A DNA stretch of 64,000 bases from Pratylenchus scribneri (GCA_030063045.1 JAQSEB010000001.1:2976001-3040000), one strand, 5' to 3'; positions 40,247 through 55,449 are shown, numbered from the stretch's first letter. Made by a program: numbers and translations. The notes: generated by a model from the sequence alone, not told the origin.

Positions 40247-40757
40247 TTGTAATTGTAAAATTCTGATTTGCATTTGTAATTGTAATTCTGATTTGTAATT
40301 GTAATTCTGATTTGCGATTGTAATTGTAATTCTGATTTGCGATTGTAATTGTAATTCTGATTTGCGATTGTAATTGTAATTCTGATTTGCGATTGTAATT
40401 GTAATTCTGATTTGCGATTGTAATTGTAATTCTGATTTGCGATTGTAATTGTAATTCTGATTTGCGATTGTAATTGTAATTCTGATTTGTAATTGTAAAA
40501 TTCTGATTTGCGATTGTAATTGTAATTCTGATTTGCGATTGTAATTGTAATTCTGATTTGCGATTGTAATTGTAATTCTGATTTGCGATTGTAATTGTAA
40601 TTCTGATTTGTAATTGTAAAATTCTGATTTGCGATTGTAATTGTAATTCTGATTTGCGATTGTAATTGTAATTCCGATTTGCGATTGTAATTGTAATTCT
40701 GATTTGTAATTGTAAAATTCCGATTTGCGATTGTAATTGTAATTCTGATTTGCGATT
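40247..40757. repeat. 25-bp minisatellite
   Basis: About 20 tandem copies of GATTTGCGATTGTAATTGTAATTCT, with interspersed variants TTGTAATTGTAAAATTCTGA. Located in the intron of the Shroom-like gene between the two transposons. Confidence 0.95.
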
Positions 40758-41203
40758 GTAATTTTATTTGGACAACATCGGTTTTCATTCTCCACCCATT
40801 TTCTCATTAAACCACAAAACAAAAAACTCCTTTCTTGACCAGGGAGAATTTTCGCCGAGGGGGCATTTCTTTCCCCTAAGAACATTTATTCCGGGGTGTG
40901 CCCCAACCCAAACCAATCCTCTTTTCTGCCTCCAATCCCCACATTCCCAATCAATGGGAAGGGAAAAGGCCAAGGGCACGACCTAACCATCCAATCGACC
41001 GAAGGCCTGACTGTTGGATGCTGACGGTGACGATTGAATGAATAGTCAGTCAGCAATGGAGGAGGAATAACTAAAAGGGGCGAAAGGAATTCTTCTTTCC
41101 TCCAATCTTTCACAGTCATTCAATTCTCCTCCCCCTTCTCCCCAGCCCCACATTCCAATTGGCATGCTTGTAATCAACATTCCATTAGGAAAAAGGGGGT
41201 AGA

Positions 41204-44188
41204 CAGGGATGCGATCTCCAAAACCCAAAAACTCGGCATCCGGGTCTAAAAACTCGGAAAAAACTCGGCAAAAATTTTTAAAAACTCGGCAAAAAACTCG
41301 GCACTTATAAATCGTATTAAAATGCAATATAAAAGCTTTAAAAATATTTATACTTTATATTTTTCTTGTGATTTGACTTGTTTGAGCAATTCAGGTTGTG
41401 AAATAAAGATATCATATGCTTGAATACAATTAAAATCGGCATTTGTTTTGATAGAAATAAGAGAATTGATTAATTTAGATTCTATTTTGTTCCGTTCATC
41501 GGTTTTGAGATTTTTTAAGATCGAAAAAATAGATTCACAATATGAATTGGAAGGAAAAAACGAGAATAAAATAACGACTAACTTTTTGATGAGCACGAAA
41601 TTTTTGTTTTTAAACAATGTTGTCCACCGTTCTTCAATTTCTTTGTCTTCAAAACCGGTTCCTGTTAATTTGTCCAACAATTCATTTAATTCAGCAACCT
41701 CATTGAATAAATTGTCCAATTCATCTGGAGTACGGCCGCAAAATTTTTTGTAAGCATTGGAAATTTTTTGAATTGTTGGCCGTTCCTCAAAAATCAGCCA
41801 ATCCGAAACAAAGTCCGCTAATTCATTGACGTGCGCACTCCATTTGTTCAAATATTCAAGTGAATTTTCGTAAAAGTTCTAAATAAAATAATTGGAATAA
41901 CAACAAATAATTAAACAGCTAACCAAAAATTCAGCTTTCAAGCGCCCACAAATGTCCAAAGAGCCTTCCTCCTCAAGCCGAATTAATCGTTCATTTGCCT
42001 CATTTCCAAAATAATTCTCATCATGCGCCTGTTGAATTTTTCTTTTCAATCCGAGAAGTGCTTTCATCATTTCGGGAAAGGCCAAATTTTGCTTCTAATC
42101 AGAATTTCCAATTTTAATTTCTTTTATTATTAATTTAATACCTGGCTTATCAAATTAAATTTGTTGAATTGTCCCAATGCAAACGAACAAAAGGAAAATA
42201 AAATCCTATATTCCTCTGCTTTTGGCGTCAATTCATCATTGAAAATATTTCTCATAAATTTTGGACATTCCGCATTTCTGCATGATCTGAAGTATGATTC
42301 AATAGCCTCCCATTGGCCACAAATTTGATCGCATATTCCTTTCAATGAGAGCCATCTTGTCGGACAATAATCGGGGAATTTGAGAATTTTAATCTAAAAT
42401 TTAACAAAAATAAAATAAAATTAAAAAATATTTACTTGAAAATTTGTTGCAAATTTCTTGTAATATTCCCAGCGTATAGCTGTGTTAAAATGCCCGCATA
42501 ATTTTGTGCAAAAATTTTCAATATCATAATTCAGTTGCTCAACCGCATGCCTGATTGAATTGTTATCAATATGCGATACACAGCCAATACCATTCAATGA
42601 TGGATGGTCTTAAAAAATTTAAATCAAAATAAAAATTTTTATTAAATTACCTTGTTTTAATAAATAGAACAAATTGTTTTGACCTCTGCGATGAAGCCCG
42701 CCGAAATTGGCATTTGTATTGTCGGCCGTCAGTGCTGCCATTTTCGTCAATTCCAGGTCATTTTCAATTAAAACTTGCTTCAATAAATTGGCCATATCGA
42801 CCGCTTTTTCACTCGACTCATCCACAATTTTTAGCAAACGTTGTTTCGTTCCTTTTTCAATGTCAAAATATCTATTTAAAAATCTTTCATTTTTTTAAAT
42901 TCAATTCAAACCTAATGACAACTGCATGAAATCGTTTTTGTTGTATTTCCGTCGAATCAATTCCAATTGAATAGTAGCCTCCATTTAATTTTATTCGGCT
43001 TAAAAAACGCTTTTGCAAAAATGGATAAATCACTCCTTAAAAATAATTATTTTTTAATTTCAATATTTGGTAAAAATTACCATTAATAATGGCCGTTGTT
43101 TTGTCACGTGCAGATGCAAAGTCCTCTGCTTGTTTGAACAATTTTGGAAGCAGTTCGCTGGTGCAGTTTGAACTTTGCATAGAAAAATTGTGAGCGCCAG
43201 AATGGAAAGCCATCAAAATTTCAGCTAGCAATACGCTTTTTTCTTCATTTTCCTTTAATTAAATTAATTTTTTATTTTTTTATAAACAAAATAAACCGTT
43301 CTTTTCTTGATGAATTGATTAATTGTCTGATTTTTTCGAAAATCAGCAAGACGATCTTTGTGCTTTTTTGTCTTTATATGATCATTGATTAACGTTTGAC
43401 CATTTTTGCTCAATGCCAAATCACTATTACATGCTTTACAAAAAAAATATCCGCTCCTTTTGCTGGCCTCAATTGTTTCTTCTGGATTTGCATAATTTGT
43501 TAAAAATTTTGAATGCCCTCTTCCGGGTAATTTGTGCGACTTCTTCCTCTTTTTTGGTGGAGAAGAATCCTAAAAATTTATTCTGTATTTATTTAAAATT
43601 TTTCTAACTTTTTGTAATTCATTTTCATCAGCTTCGTCTTCACTATTTGTTTCAATTTCTTGTTCTTGTGCTTCTTCAGCCTCGGAAATGGCTTCTTCTT
43701 CATTTTGCTCAGTTGTTTTTTCAGAATTTGTTGTTGAAATCGAAATATTCCGAACGAAATTAAGTAAATTTGATTGTTTTTGCGCCATTTTTCTGTAAAT
43801 AGAAATTATTAATAATATATTTTTGTTGTTAATCAAATCCAATTAATTTTTAAGAAGCAGTAAATATTTCATTTTTAATTGCTTCTAACTTAGTCAAAAA
43901 ATTAATTCATAAGTAATGAGAAATTCATAGAACACAGATCAATATTATGAAGAAAAAATAGATAAAGAAAAAGAAAAATTGAGAAAAATGAAATGACAGA
44001 CAAGAAAATTGTGGATAAATATTCAATTTTTGGCAATTATTATAAGAAATTTAAAAAATCGGCAAAAACTCGGCAAAATATGAAAAACTTGGCAAAAAAC
44101 TCGGCACTGACAAAAACCCGGCAAAAACTTGGCAGGGTCATCAAAAACTTGGCACGCGCCAAGTTTCCACGGTATTATCGCATCCCTG
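41204..44188 (-). mobile_element. hAT DNA transposon, complete, 2985 bp
   Basis: 12-bp terminal inverted repeats CAGGGATGCGAT (41204-41215) and ATCGCATCCCTG (44177-44188), with identical flanking 8-bp duplications GGGGTAGA at 41196-41203 and 44189-44196. Both ends carry subterminal repeats of AAAACTCGGC and AAAACTTGGC (41225-41305 and 44055-44155), probable transposase binding sites. One transposase gene on the minus strand. Confidence 0.95.
41348..43789 (-). CDS. hAT transposase with BED-type zinc finger
   Basis: Start MAQKQSNLLNFVRN at 43787-43789, about nine exons with short introns. An acidic leader is followed by a BED/C2H2-like finger (YFFCKACNSDLALSKNGQTL, then HIKTKKHKDRL), the DDE core with YSIGIDSTEIQQKRF and LTADNTNANFGGL, then PTRWLSLKG, and a C-terminal hAT dimerisation region (LVVILFSFFPSNSYCESIFS, then LKTDERNKI). 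No stop or frame break was found, so the element may be active. About 680 residues. Confidence 0.88.
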
Positions 44189-44537
44189 GGGGTAGAGGCA
44201 AAAATATTAAGTGATTTATGCAAATTAGTGGATCGCGCATCTTTCCATCCTTCTTCCTAATAAATAAGATTTTCGTTGATTCAACCAATTATTTCCGGCA
44301 TCGATCCAAATGTCCAAAAAATAAATTGGATGACTCATTTTCCTTCCTTCTCTTACTCATATTTTCCCTTCCATCCATCCATTCCCCTCCGCCCTCCCCC
44401 TTTCTGCGCAACTGGCCGACCGGACACCGATTATTCCCTCTTCCCCCTGTGGGCGTCCCCCCAAATTTGAATCCCCTTTTATTTGCGCATTCACATTTAT
44501 ATCGATTGATTTTTTATATTCGTTCCATTTTATAAAG

Positions 44538-46737
44538 CATTCTTCGCCTTCCTCCAAACCGCCACCGATGACCACCACTAACATTTTCACAAACGGGGGC
44601 ACTGCCGCCACTTCTTTCGAGAGCAACGGCGGCATTATTGGGCACCACCAACCTCAACAGCAACATCAAATTCCACCGCAACAATCGAATAATATTCTTT
44701 TGCATAGAAGTCCATCGGGAGCTCAACGAAAAATCCGACAAAAGTAAGTTTGAAAGGGAATTCATTATGGATTAACTAATTTTGCAATTTTGCAGAGCCC
44801 AACAACAACAAAATAACGGAATTATTGGAGTTGGAGGAGGCCAGCAGCAGCAAAATATACCCCAACAACAACAACAAATGGCCTATCGCAATTTGATCCG
44901 CGAAAATGGCTATCGGTCAATTTTGGGAGAAGAAATGGACGGAAGGGCGGCGGGTGGTGAAATGCAAATGACACCACCAATGGATTCAAATTCACCCACT
45001 CTTTCGGTTGGCCAACTCATCGATCGAATGAACAGGTAGATAATGGAATAGGGCTGCCATTTATTTATTCATTTTTCAGACTTGACACTTTTCCAAAACC
45101 AATGCAATCCATTGATTCCTCTTCTTGGCTTCAGTCCACCAACGGCTGCAATTCAATTGATAAAATGCCGGCATTCTCAAATTTGGATGGCCAACAACAT
45201 TCATCCGTCTTTCCCTTTAGCAACAAACCAACAGTCCAGGTAAGCCAAATTCCCACTAAAAATGATTCATTCCATTCTCATTTTTTTGGAGGGCAAAAAA
45301 ATAAATTTAAAGCATATCATTCCTTTCCCAAAATTTATTCCTCCTTCAAATTTACAGGTCCATCCTCTTCCAATTCCGCCTCGACATCGTTCCATGAGCG
45401 TCATTTCCAGCTGCTCTTCCATCTCCCAAAAACCAATTCCTCCACCACTTCCACCCAAAAAACATTCCTTGATGGCCTCCTCTCAATATGGGAAAAGAAT
45501 TCAACAACAACAAAGCCAACCGGGGGAGGAATCAACAAAGGTTTGACTTGGGGTGTGGATGAAGAGGACCAAATGAATTTTGACTTTTCATTCACAGATT
45601 TTGAATGGTCCACATTGGCAATCAAGCGTTCTTTCCAGCAGCAGCCAATCCTCCATCTCCCATTCTCAATCATCCAGCACTGAAACCGAATTCCCCGGTT
45701 TTTCAAAACAACAAAAACAATTGACTGAAGAAAATAACAATTCTGGCCAACAATTCATTGAAGAAAGTGTTGGAGAAGAAGAAAATGAGGGAGGAAGAGG
45801 CCAGCAGAAGCCAATTGTAGAACCACGAAAGGATTTGGGTTTGGGACGAATCAACAGCCAAAAACAACAATTGGAGTACAACAAAATTAATGCAAAACCT
45901 ACTCCATTCTATTCGCCACCACCCTCATTGAGCAGTTCACCTTCACTGGCTTCCCTCCAAAACAGTCTTCATTTTGCAATTGAAAATCCCGAAAAACATT
46001 CCTGCGAACAACTTAAAGAGTTGGACCAACGACGATTACAGGTTGGAAATTGGTGGGGGAAGGAAATAAAATGAACCAAAACCAAAATTAATTTAAGTCA
46101 ATTGAATCATTGGGCAAAAAGGCTGCCGAAAGGGAGCAGGACCGGCAATTATTGTGCCGCGATTTGGAAGAAGTTGGACAGGTCAATACTCAATATTTGG
46201 AATTGAATCAAATCAATGCTTAATTTTAGCTCAAAACAACACTTTTTGCTCGAATCAGCCAAAATCGGCATAATTCGGAATTGTTGAATAGGCTAAATTT
46301 ATTTCTAATTGAACTGGAAAAGATGACCGAATTGGAAGCATTTTTGCATTGTCAACTGGCCAGATTGAGCGAAACAACCAAAATTACAAGAAAAGAAGAA
46401 TTGGCAAAAGTGGAAGAAGAAAAAGCAGAATGGGAAAAAAGATTGCGAGAACAGTAAGTGGTCTTTTATGGAAAAATGGTATTGATTAATTGAAAAATTT
46501 AGAATCAATGATTTGCATTTACTTGGAGGAATGCTGGCCGCCAGAGAACGCCAATTGGATGCAGAAATGGCGGAGGAATTGGGCGACGCCGAAGCATTGC
46601 ATGAATGGATATTTTGCAAAGAACAATTGGGCAAATTAAGTGCCGAAAAGAGGCAATTAGAGGAAAGACTTCGAGATGTTCGCAATTTAATTGATTCACT
46701 TGGAGCAATTTGCCTATGCCCGCCAAAATCAGAATAA
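44538..46737 (+). CDS. Shroom-like protein, main part with C-terminal SD2 (ASD2) domain
   Basis: Exon 44538 opens in frame with the split exon 1. Gln/Pro/Ser-rich exons follow (PIPPRHRSMSVISSCSSISQ, PLPPKKHSLM). The C-terminal exons form a coiled coil: FLIELEKMTELEAFLHCQLA, EELAKVEEEKAEWEKRLREQ, LGGMLAARERQLDAEMAEEL, EWIFCKEQLGKLSAEKRQLE, RLRDVRNLIDSL. This fits the Shroom SD2 scheme (LE..R..L..Q...A..L...++RRE..V...L...L..E...DY..+...K..L..E.R.LE++I). SD2 recruits Rho kinase to drive apical actomyosin constriction. Stop at 46737. No N-terminal PDZ domain is seen, as in several invertebrate Shrooms. The coding exons here are intact; only exon 1 is cut. Confidence 0.7.
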
Positions 46738-47185
46738 AACAAAATATAATTTGAAACCCGAACTTTTTACATGTTTCATAAATTTGTCACAAAATTCACA
46801 CACTTTTCTGTTGTATTTTTGATATGAGGAATAAATTTTTTACTTGTCAATTCTAAAGTGAATATGAACCATCCAAAAAATGAACCGGGAAAACTTAAGA
46901 CTCATTTTCATCATTAGAGAATAAGATTTGTAAGAAGAAACAACTTCTGATTGAACAAACCCCTAATAAGCTCTAAAATTTAAGCAAATAATTACATTCA
47001 AAATATATAATTTTATTCATTGAAAAAATAAGAATTTATAACAAAATGCAAATATGACAATTAGGGAGACAATATGAAGATGAGATGGAGGAATATTTAT
47101 ACAATACAATTATTGATGAGAATATGGGGGAATTATCACATGGGTTTCTGCCTTCTTTGCTGCTTCTTCATCAGTCCTTGTCGCA
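46738..47185. other. Convergent intergenic, 448 bp
   Basis: 3' regions of the Shroom-like gene and of the PP1-like copy 2. Similarity to copy 1 extends from 47185 down to about 47035. No gene seen. Confidence 0.5.
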
Positions 47186-48304
47186 TCAGTGAAGTTTAGC
47201 GTCATCCATGGGAGCGAAGATGTGGAATGTGCATTGAAGGTCCCCGCCAACTTGAATTGTCGCTCCGGCATTGTTGTATTGGGCAGCATATTGAGGTGCA
47301 GAGAAGAGGGTGATGAGTCGACGATCGGCGAAGAATTCGGCCCCATCCTGGACAACCTGCAAATTAAATGTAAAATGAATGGCAAAAAGTGCGCAAAATT
47401 TTAACCTGATGAGCTCGGACAATCAAGTCGATATCCAATTGCTTGAGAGTGCGCATGACGAGATCCTCACCGAACATGACGCTTGCTCCTGAATAAAAAT
47501 TGGTAAATGAAATCCTAAAACCAGATCAAAACCTCGATTGCTCAGCCCAGTGCCCTTGATTCCTTGTTCCGGATCCGTCCACAGCAAGTCGAGTTCTGCG
47601 CATGGCCGTTGGGCATCGTAATCTGTTGCTGGACATTTGAGTTGACGAAGTTGCTGCAGACTTTGAATCCGTTCAGAGATGCCACCGTGTATACCTGGAA
47701 TTTTGGGAGTTTAGTATAAAAATTAAGTCGTAAAATAAACTCACAGAGAATTCTGCCTCCGACGAAAGCAGAGAATGGCAGCCAGGAGAAGGCACGATTG
47801 AAGGCCATGAACAGGGATTGACCATCTCCTCGCAGTAGGAAGATGTTGTTCGGGTATCGCACTTTGTAGGCCAGCAGCAACACGGCAGTCTCAATACATT
47901 GTCGCCCTCTGTCAACGTAGTCTGAAAAACAAGGAAAACTTATTATTGATCTTTAAAATGACTAATTTTTTACCTCCAAGGAAGAGATAGTTCTTTGTTG
48001 GTGGGAATTCGAGTCGTGCAAAAATCCGCATCAGGTCCGCAAATTGGCCGTGGATGTCGCCGCATATGATGACAGGTGGTTGGAGCTCGACCATGGCTGA
48101 TTGGCTTTGAAGAACTTCGATCACAGTATTGCACAGAGCCTTGATTTCCGAAGCATCGACCTGAAATACAATTTTTATTATTGATTTGAAAGAATTTTTG
48201 ATAAATTTAAAACTGACCAGTGACGTGAAACGTTGAGCATTGCATAGGAAGATTCGTTCGATGATTGTGTCCACTTCTTGCAGGTTGAGTTTTTGCTGCG
48301 CCAT
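47186..48304 (-). CDS. PP1-like serine/threonine phosphatase, copy 2, lacking the GNHE segment
   Basis: Complete from ATG 48302-48304 (MAQQKLNLQEVDTIIERIFL). Metal-site motifs present: VIICGDIHGQFADLMRIF (GDxHG) and, across the intron at about 47924-47974, FLGDYVDRGRQCIETAV (GDxxDRG). Where PP1 has [20 protein letters not shown], this protein goes from FLLRG straight to DGQSLFMAFNRAFSWLPF. About 20-24 residues are missing, including the Asn-His-Glu that supplies a metal ligand and the catalytic His. The later RAHQ and FSAPQY motifs remain. The first intron (about 48163-48219) is 57 bp without stops. It may be an inactive or divergent phosphatase of the expanded nematode PP1-like group. Confidence 0.88.
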
Positions 48305-48779
48305 GATGTCCGCTTTGGTCCCGACGTTGATGAGTTGTTCGCAGGAAATGAGTTGATATTCGTTGATGGAAATGACTGAAACTTGGAAAATTGTTCGCTT
48401 TTATAGGAAAAAAGTGAACGTGCGTGCGTCACGTTTTTCATTTTTCATGTATGAAAATTAATAAATAAATAAAGCATACTGTATCGGAAAAATCAATAAA
48501 TCAGCGTCTTTTTCTCTCCGTCCTTCTTGTCTCTCTCACGCATACGCATTCGTTCGCAATATAAAGAAAATAAAGAAGATTTTTTTATCATCATTTTTAA
48601 TTTAATAGTAGCGCATAGCGCTCCAAGAATTTCACCCATCCCACCTCATTCATTCATATTTTCCATGCCAAAATTGTGTACTAATCCGCATTTGTTTTTA
48701 TAATGTTCGTTAAAAATTAAAGGCAAAACTAATAAAACAAATAATTTTTAATAAAAATCACTTCACTACTCTACAAATC
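48305..48779. other. Divergent intergenic, 475 bp
   Basis: Upstream regions of PP1 copy 2 (-) and of the acidic repeat protein (+). AT-rich, with a TCTCTC/GTCTCTC stretch near 48513-48540. No element recognised. Confidence 0.4.
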
Positions 48780-50601
48780 ATGTCGTCTATCGAGCAGCAA
48801 GATGAGCAAATAGTCCAGGAAATTGTCGGCCAAGTCATGAATGTCACACTTGGTAATATTTGCATAATTCTTTTTAACTATTCACTTCATTTTTAAGACG
48901 ATGAAAATGTCGACAAACTTGATGACCATCATAACAATTCTTCACCAAAGTTGAACAACGACGAAAGCATTGCACTTGAGGTTTCAAATTTGAATGCTTG
49001 CGATGTTTCCACTGATTACACCGATTCGGAGGAAGCCAATAAGAAGGATGAATCACTGCATTCACCGAAAGAAGAGAAGCAACAGGTTCGCGAATTGAAT
49101 AGAGATTTGCTAACTTCTAGAAACCTTAAGATTTAGGAGGGCAAGAAACCTTAAGAATATGGACAAAAAACCTTAAGATTTACAAGGGTAAAAAACTCAC
49201 AATTTTTGCTTTTTAAGATGAACATTTCATCAATGTCCGAAGGCAAGGATGAGGCTGCGGTGACCGCCAACAGCTTTGGAGACGACTCGTCAGTGCTAGG
49301 AGGCAAGAACGACAAGGAAGTTTCTGCGATGACCAACGGCATTGGAGATGAATCGGTAACGAAATAAAAACATTAAAAGCTCATTAAATTTGGTAACCTA
49401 GCCTAGTGTTTTTTTACCTCTCAAATCACTATATTTCGACTAAAAAATGTATTTTAGAATGTCTAAAAGTGGATAAAAACCAAGCCCAGAAAATACCATC
49501 CTCTGAGCGGATTCGAACCCACGACCTAAATTTTACAAAGTTAAGGTCCACTCTAGGTCGAAAAATCTCCAAAAATTATTTGTTAAAATTGATAAAACAT
49601 TTTTGCATATTTTCAGAGCCTTCCACATGAATCCGACAATTTGATGGACGAGGGGGTAGCCAAGAAGGAAGAATCATCGCCGCCATCACTCAAAGAAGAA
49701 GAAGATGGAAAGCAAAAGGTTTGAAAAATTTGCTTTAAACATTCATTGGTAATTTGCTTCATTTTTAGAAGGACATTTCAACGATGGAAGGCAATGGTGA
49801 AGTTTCTGCGATGACCACTGCCACCAACGGCGTTGGAGAAGAATCGGTATTACCAAAAAAATTTAATTCTTTTAATTTGTATTTTTATAGGATCCTCCAT
49901 TCAATTCTACTGCTGGACAAAACGGTGGTGACCACTCCTCTTCGGTTCTTGAGGTGTTAAATCTTCTTGATGTTTCGGCGACTGATTCCGACGACAATTT
50001 GGAGAAATCCACGAAAACCGCAATACCACCAACACCGAAAGAGGGAGAAAGGCAACAGGTAATTATTTAATGATGATAATAGGTAATTTAATTAATTTCC
50101 TGCTTAGAAAGACATTTCAATGCTGGAAGTCAACAAGAATGAAGTTCCTGCGATGGTCGCCGAGAGCGGAGAAGAATCGGTAACTTTTTTGGAATTACAT
50201 TTTAGGAATCATCTTAAGTTTTTTTTGAATCATCTCTTAAGGTTTTTTGGCCATCTTAAAGTTTTTTGGACCATCTTAAGGTTTCTTGAACCATCTAAAG
50301 GTTTTTTGAACCATCTTAAGGTTTTTGGTCCATCTTAAGGTTTTTTGGACCAGATTAAGGTTTTTCGACCAACTTTAGAGTTTTTGGAGCACATTAACAT
50401 TTTTAAATATTTTAGGATCTCGCACCCAATTCTGCTGGTGGCCAAAACGACAAGGATGGTGGCAATGACAACATCATCGCCAACAACGACATGGATTCGG
50501 ATACAGCAGCAAATGGTGATGGAGCTGAAGAAGGCAAAGTCGAACCGAAGCAGCAGCCACCGCAAAAGACCAACAAGACCAAAATGTGCAGCGTTCTTTA
50601 A
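48780..50601 (+). CDS. Acidic repeat protein with C-terminal CaaX box (CSVL)
   Basis: ATG 48780 (MSSIEQQDEQIVQEIVGQVM). Exons encode repeated Asp/Ser/Gly-rich units: KDEAAVTANSFGDDS, KEVSAMTNGIGDES, GEVSAMTTATNGVGEES and NEVPAMVAESGEES, alternating with SPKEEK/TPKEGE-type stretches. The exon from about 50416 ends KTNKTKMCSVL with TAA at 50599-50601. That is a polybasic run followed by a CaaX motif whose final Leu favours geranylgeranylation. Membrane attachment is therefore predicted. No known family. Intron 50180-50415 is filled with a roughly 20-bp repeat (AAGGTTTTTTGGACCATCTT). Confidence 0.6.
50205..50400. repeat. Intronic tandem repeat, AAGGTTTTTTGGACCATCTT-like
   Basis: About eight imperfect copies of a 20-22 bp unit inside an intron of the CaaX protein gene. 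Related AACCTTAAGA motifs are also found in its intron at 49100-49200. Confidence 0.8.
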
Positions 50602-51018
50602 GAAGTTGGCGGGCGCCGGGACCATCAAAGAAGATGTGTGTGCTCACTTGCGAATATCGATTGATTGATTGACTAATTGACATGATGCTCCATAACTAAT
50701 ATATTCCATTAAATAATTTGTTTTTGTTTGGAGGCCCAGGTTGTGCCTATTTTTAATTGTTTTTTTGACCTTCACCCCAAAATAATTTTATCGATGCATA
50801 TTATTCATTTTATATCATGTTCGCATTTTCAACACAACGATAAAATTAAATTTAAACTCTGATTTACAAATTTTAACTTCGTTTTGAACCAATAATGGTT
50901 TAAAAACCATTTAATATTTTTTTAAAAATCCGAATTTGAGGATAATGCCAAAATTTTTACTTAAAATTTTTATAAATTTCCTAATTTTTGTCCTTTAATT
51001 TTTGTTCGGTTTAAGCTG
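50602..51018. other. Intergenic, 417 bp
   Basis: AT-rich spacer between the CaaX protein and membralin. Nothing recognised. Confidence 0.4.
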
Positions 51019-53624
<2,606 letters not shown>

Positions 53625-53843
53625 ATATTTTTTTATTTATATTCCCATAAATCATTTGTAAATAAATAAAAATTATATATTATATTTCAATTTTATCACC
53701 AATAAAAGAATAAAATCTCATCAGATAATAATTCCAAATTTGGATAGAGAGAATTAATTATAATGCAATTTTGATTGGGGAAGGAATGAAGAATTGGGTG
53801 GGGAATAGCACAAAAGTATGTTGTTCTTGATTAGCCAAAATGT

Positions 53844-55449
53844 TCATTCATTCTTCCTCTCGCCATTTTTGCATTCCGTTGACGATTTTTGACTGTTTTC
53901 CGAGAGCCTTTCCCATGAATTTGAATTACTGTCCGATTGGGCTTCTTCCCCTTCGCCCTCATTTTGTTCATCTTTCCGGTTATTTTGCTCTTCCTCCTCT
54001 TCTTCTTCTTCATCTTCGTCCATATTTTGCTGCTCTTCATCCTCCGCTGTGCTCGATCCATCTTCTTCTCCAGCAATTTCATCGTAAAAAGTATTTTGAA
54101 ATATATTTTTTTATATTTATACCTTTTGACTGAATAAGTTGCCTTTTTTCTTCATCCTCCTCCTCCTCTTCGTCCTTTGTTCCTTTATGACCTATCTTCT
54201 CCTCTTTTTGATCATTTTTGGCAAAGAAGCCGCCGGGCGTATATTCCTTAATTATAAAATTAAAATATTTTGTTAAATCAACTCACAAAAATCAGAATTA
54301 CAATTAAAATATTAGAATAATTTACTTATTAGAAATAAACTCACGTATGTGTAAAAAGGCTGAAAACTTTCGAAGAAGCCGCAATCTTCCATTAAATTTG
54401 GCAAAATCCATAAATGATGTCGACCCAAAGTGAACAGCCAAATCAATGCATATAAAATTGTGCGGGCTAAAAATAAATTAAATTATTAATTTTTAAATAA
54501 TTTTTTATTACCAAGTGCAACGCCAAGCAATAATCCGAAGAGGCCAATTCCAGTGACTAAAATAAATTTATTTCAAAATAATTTTTTTTTAAAAAATTAA
54601 CCAGAAAGATAATAAACGACAAGGCGCAACCATTCAGGCCACAATGGAAATAAGCATCCACCAATCGTTCCAAAAACAATCAAAATTCCAACGCATTTTT
54701 TCCAGAATGGTGTCGGATCGAAAACCCAAGCGTAGACGTCATTTGTGTCAATTTCGAATGTTTGAATTTCGTTAAAAACCAATTTCACCTTCTTCTTTTT
54801 CTTCTTATCCTCTTCCTTTTAAATGTTTTATTGAATTGTTTCATCAAATTTCAATAACCTGATCGCCGCTTTTTTCTTCGCTAGGCTCCTCTTCTCCTCG
54901 ATTTTTCTCCTTTTTGCTCGTCTTCGGTGATTTGCTCACATCTCGACTTTTTTCGGGTTTCAACTCTTGGCTTTTGTCCTTTTTCTTCAACACAATTTTC
55001 CTTGCACGGAAAAAGAGGCCTTTGTCCAATAAAATTTGCAAAAATTCCTCGGCATCCGTTTTGTCTGCGAATTTTGGTGTTTTTGCCTTCTCGCCATATT
55101 TCTTCGAATCAACCAACAAATCGACAGCCTTTTTCCCTGCAAAATCAAAAATATTACCCATCTCATCAGAAAAAAAATTTACCAGAAAAATAATGAACTT
55201 CATTCCCATCAAAAATTGTTGTATTTGTCGGACAATTGAATCGTACAAATCGAGCAATCTAAAAATAAAACAACTTCAAAAATTAATTTAAAAAAACCCA
55301 CAGCATCCTCCTCCTTTGTTAATTTGTTGGAATTCTCACTGGAGGCTGCAGCACCTTTCTAAATTAGTTTATTTTATTTTATTAAATTTAATTTATTTAA
55401 TTAAATTAACCTTGGCCAATTTATCTTTTTTCTTCTTTTTGTCGCTCAT
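53844..55449 (-). CDS. SEC62: SEC62, ER protein translocation subunit
   Basis: Post-translational translocation through Sec61, acting with SEC63. ATG 55447-55449 (MSDKKKKKDKLAK). FLQILLDKGLFFRARKIVL (as in Sec62 ..LL...+FFRA+K), then a Lys-rich linker, then DVYAWVFDPTPFWKKCVGIL, LFPLWPEWLRLVVYYLS (intron), LLLGVALARTILYALIWLFT, GRHHLWILPNLMEDCGFFES and FQPFYTYEY, which match the two transmembrane helices and the invariant GRHHFWFLPNL. The tail is Glu/Asp-rich (DEDEEEEEEEQNNRKDEQNE) and stops at 53844-53846. It is transcribed towards membralin, with a 219-bp gap between stops. Confidence 0.93.

Noticed and set aside
40085..40885. 266-codon minus-strand ORF rich in Asn/Tyr/Gln
   Set aside because: Produced by the 25-bp minisatellite.
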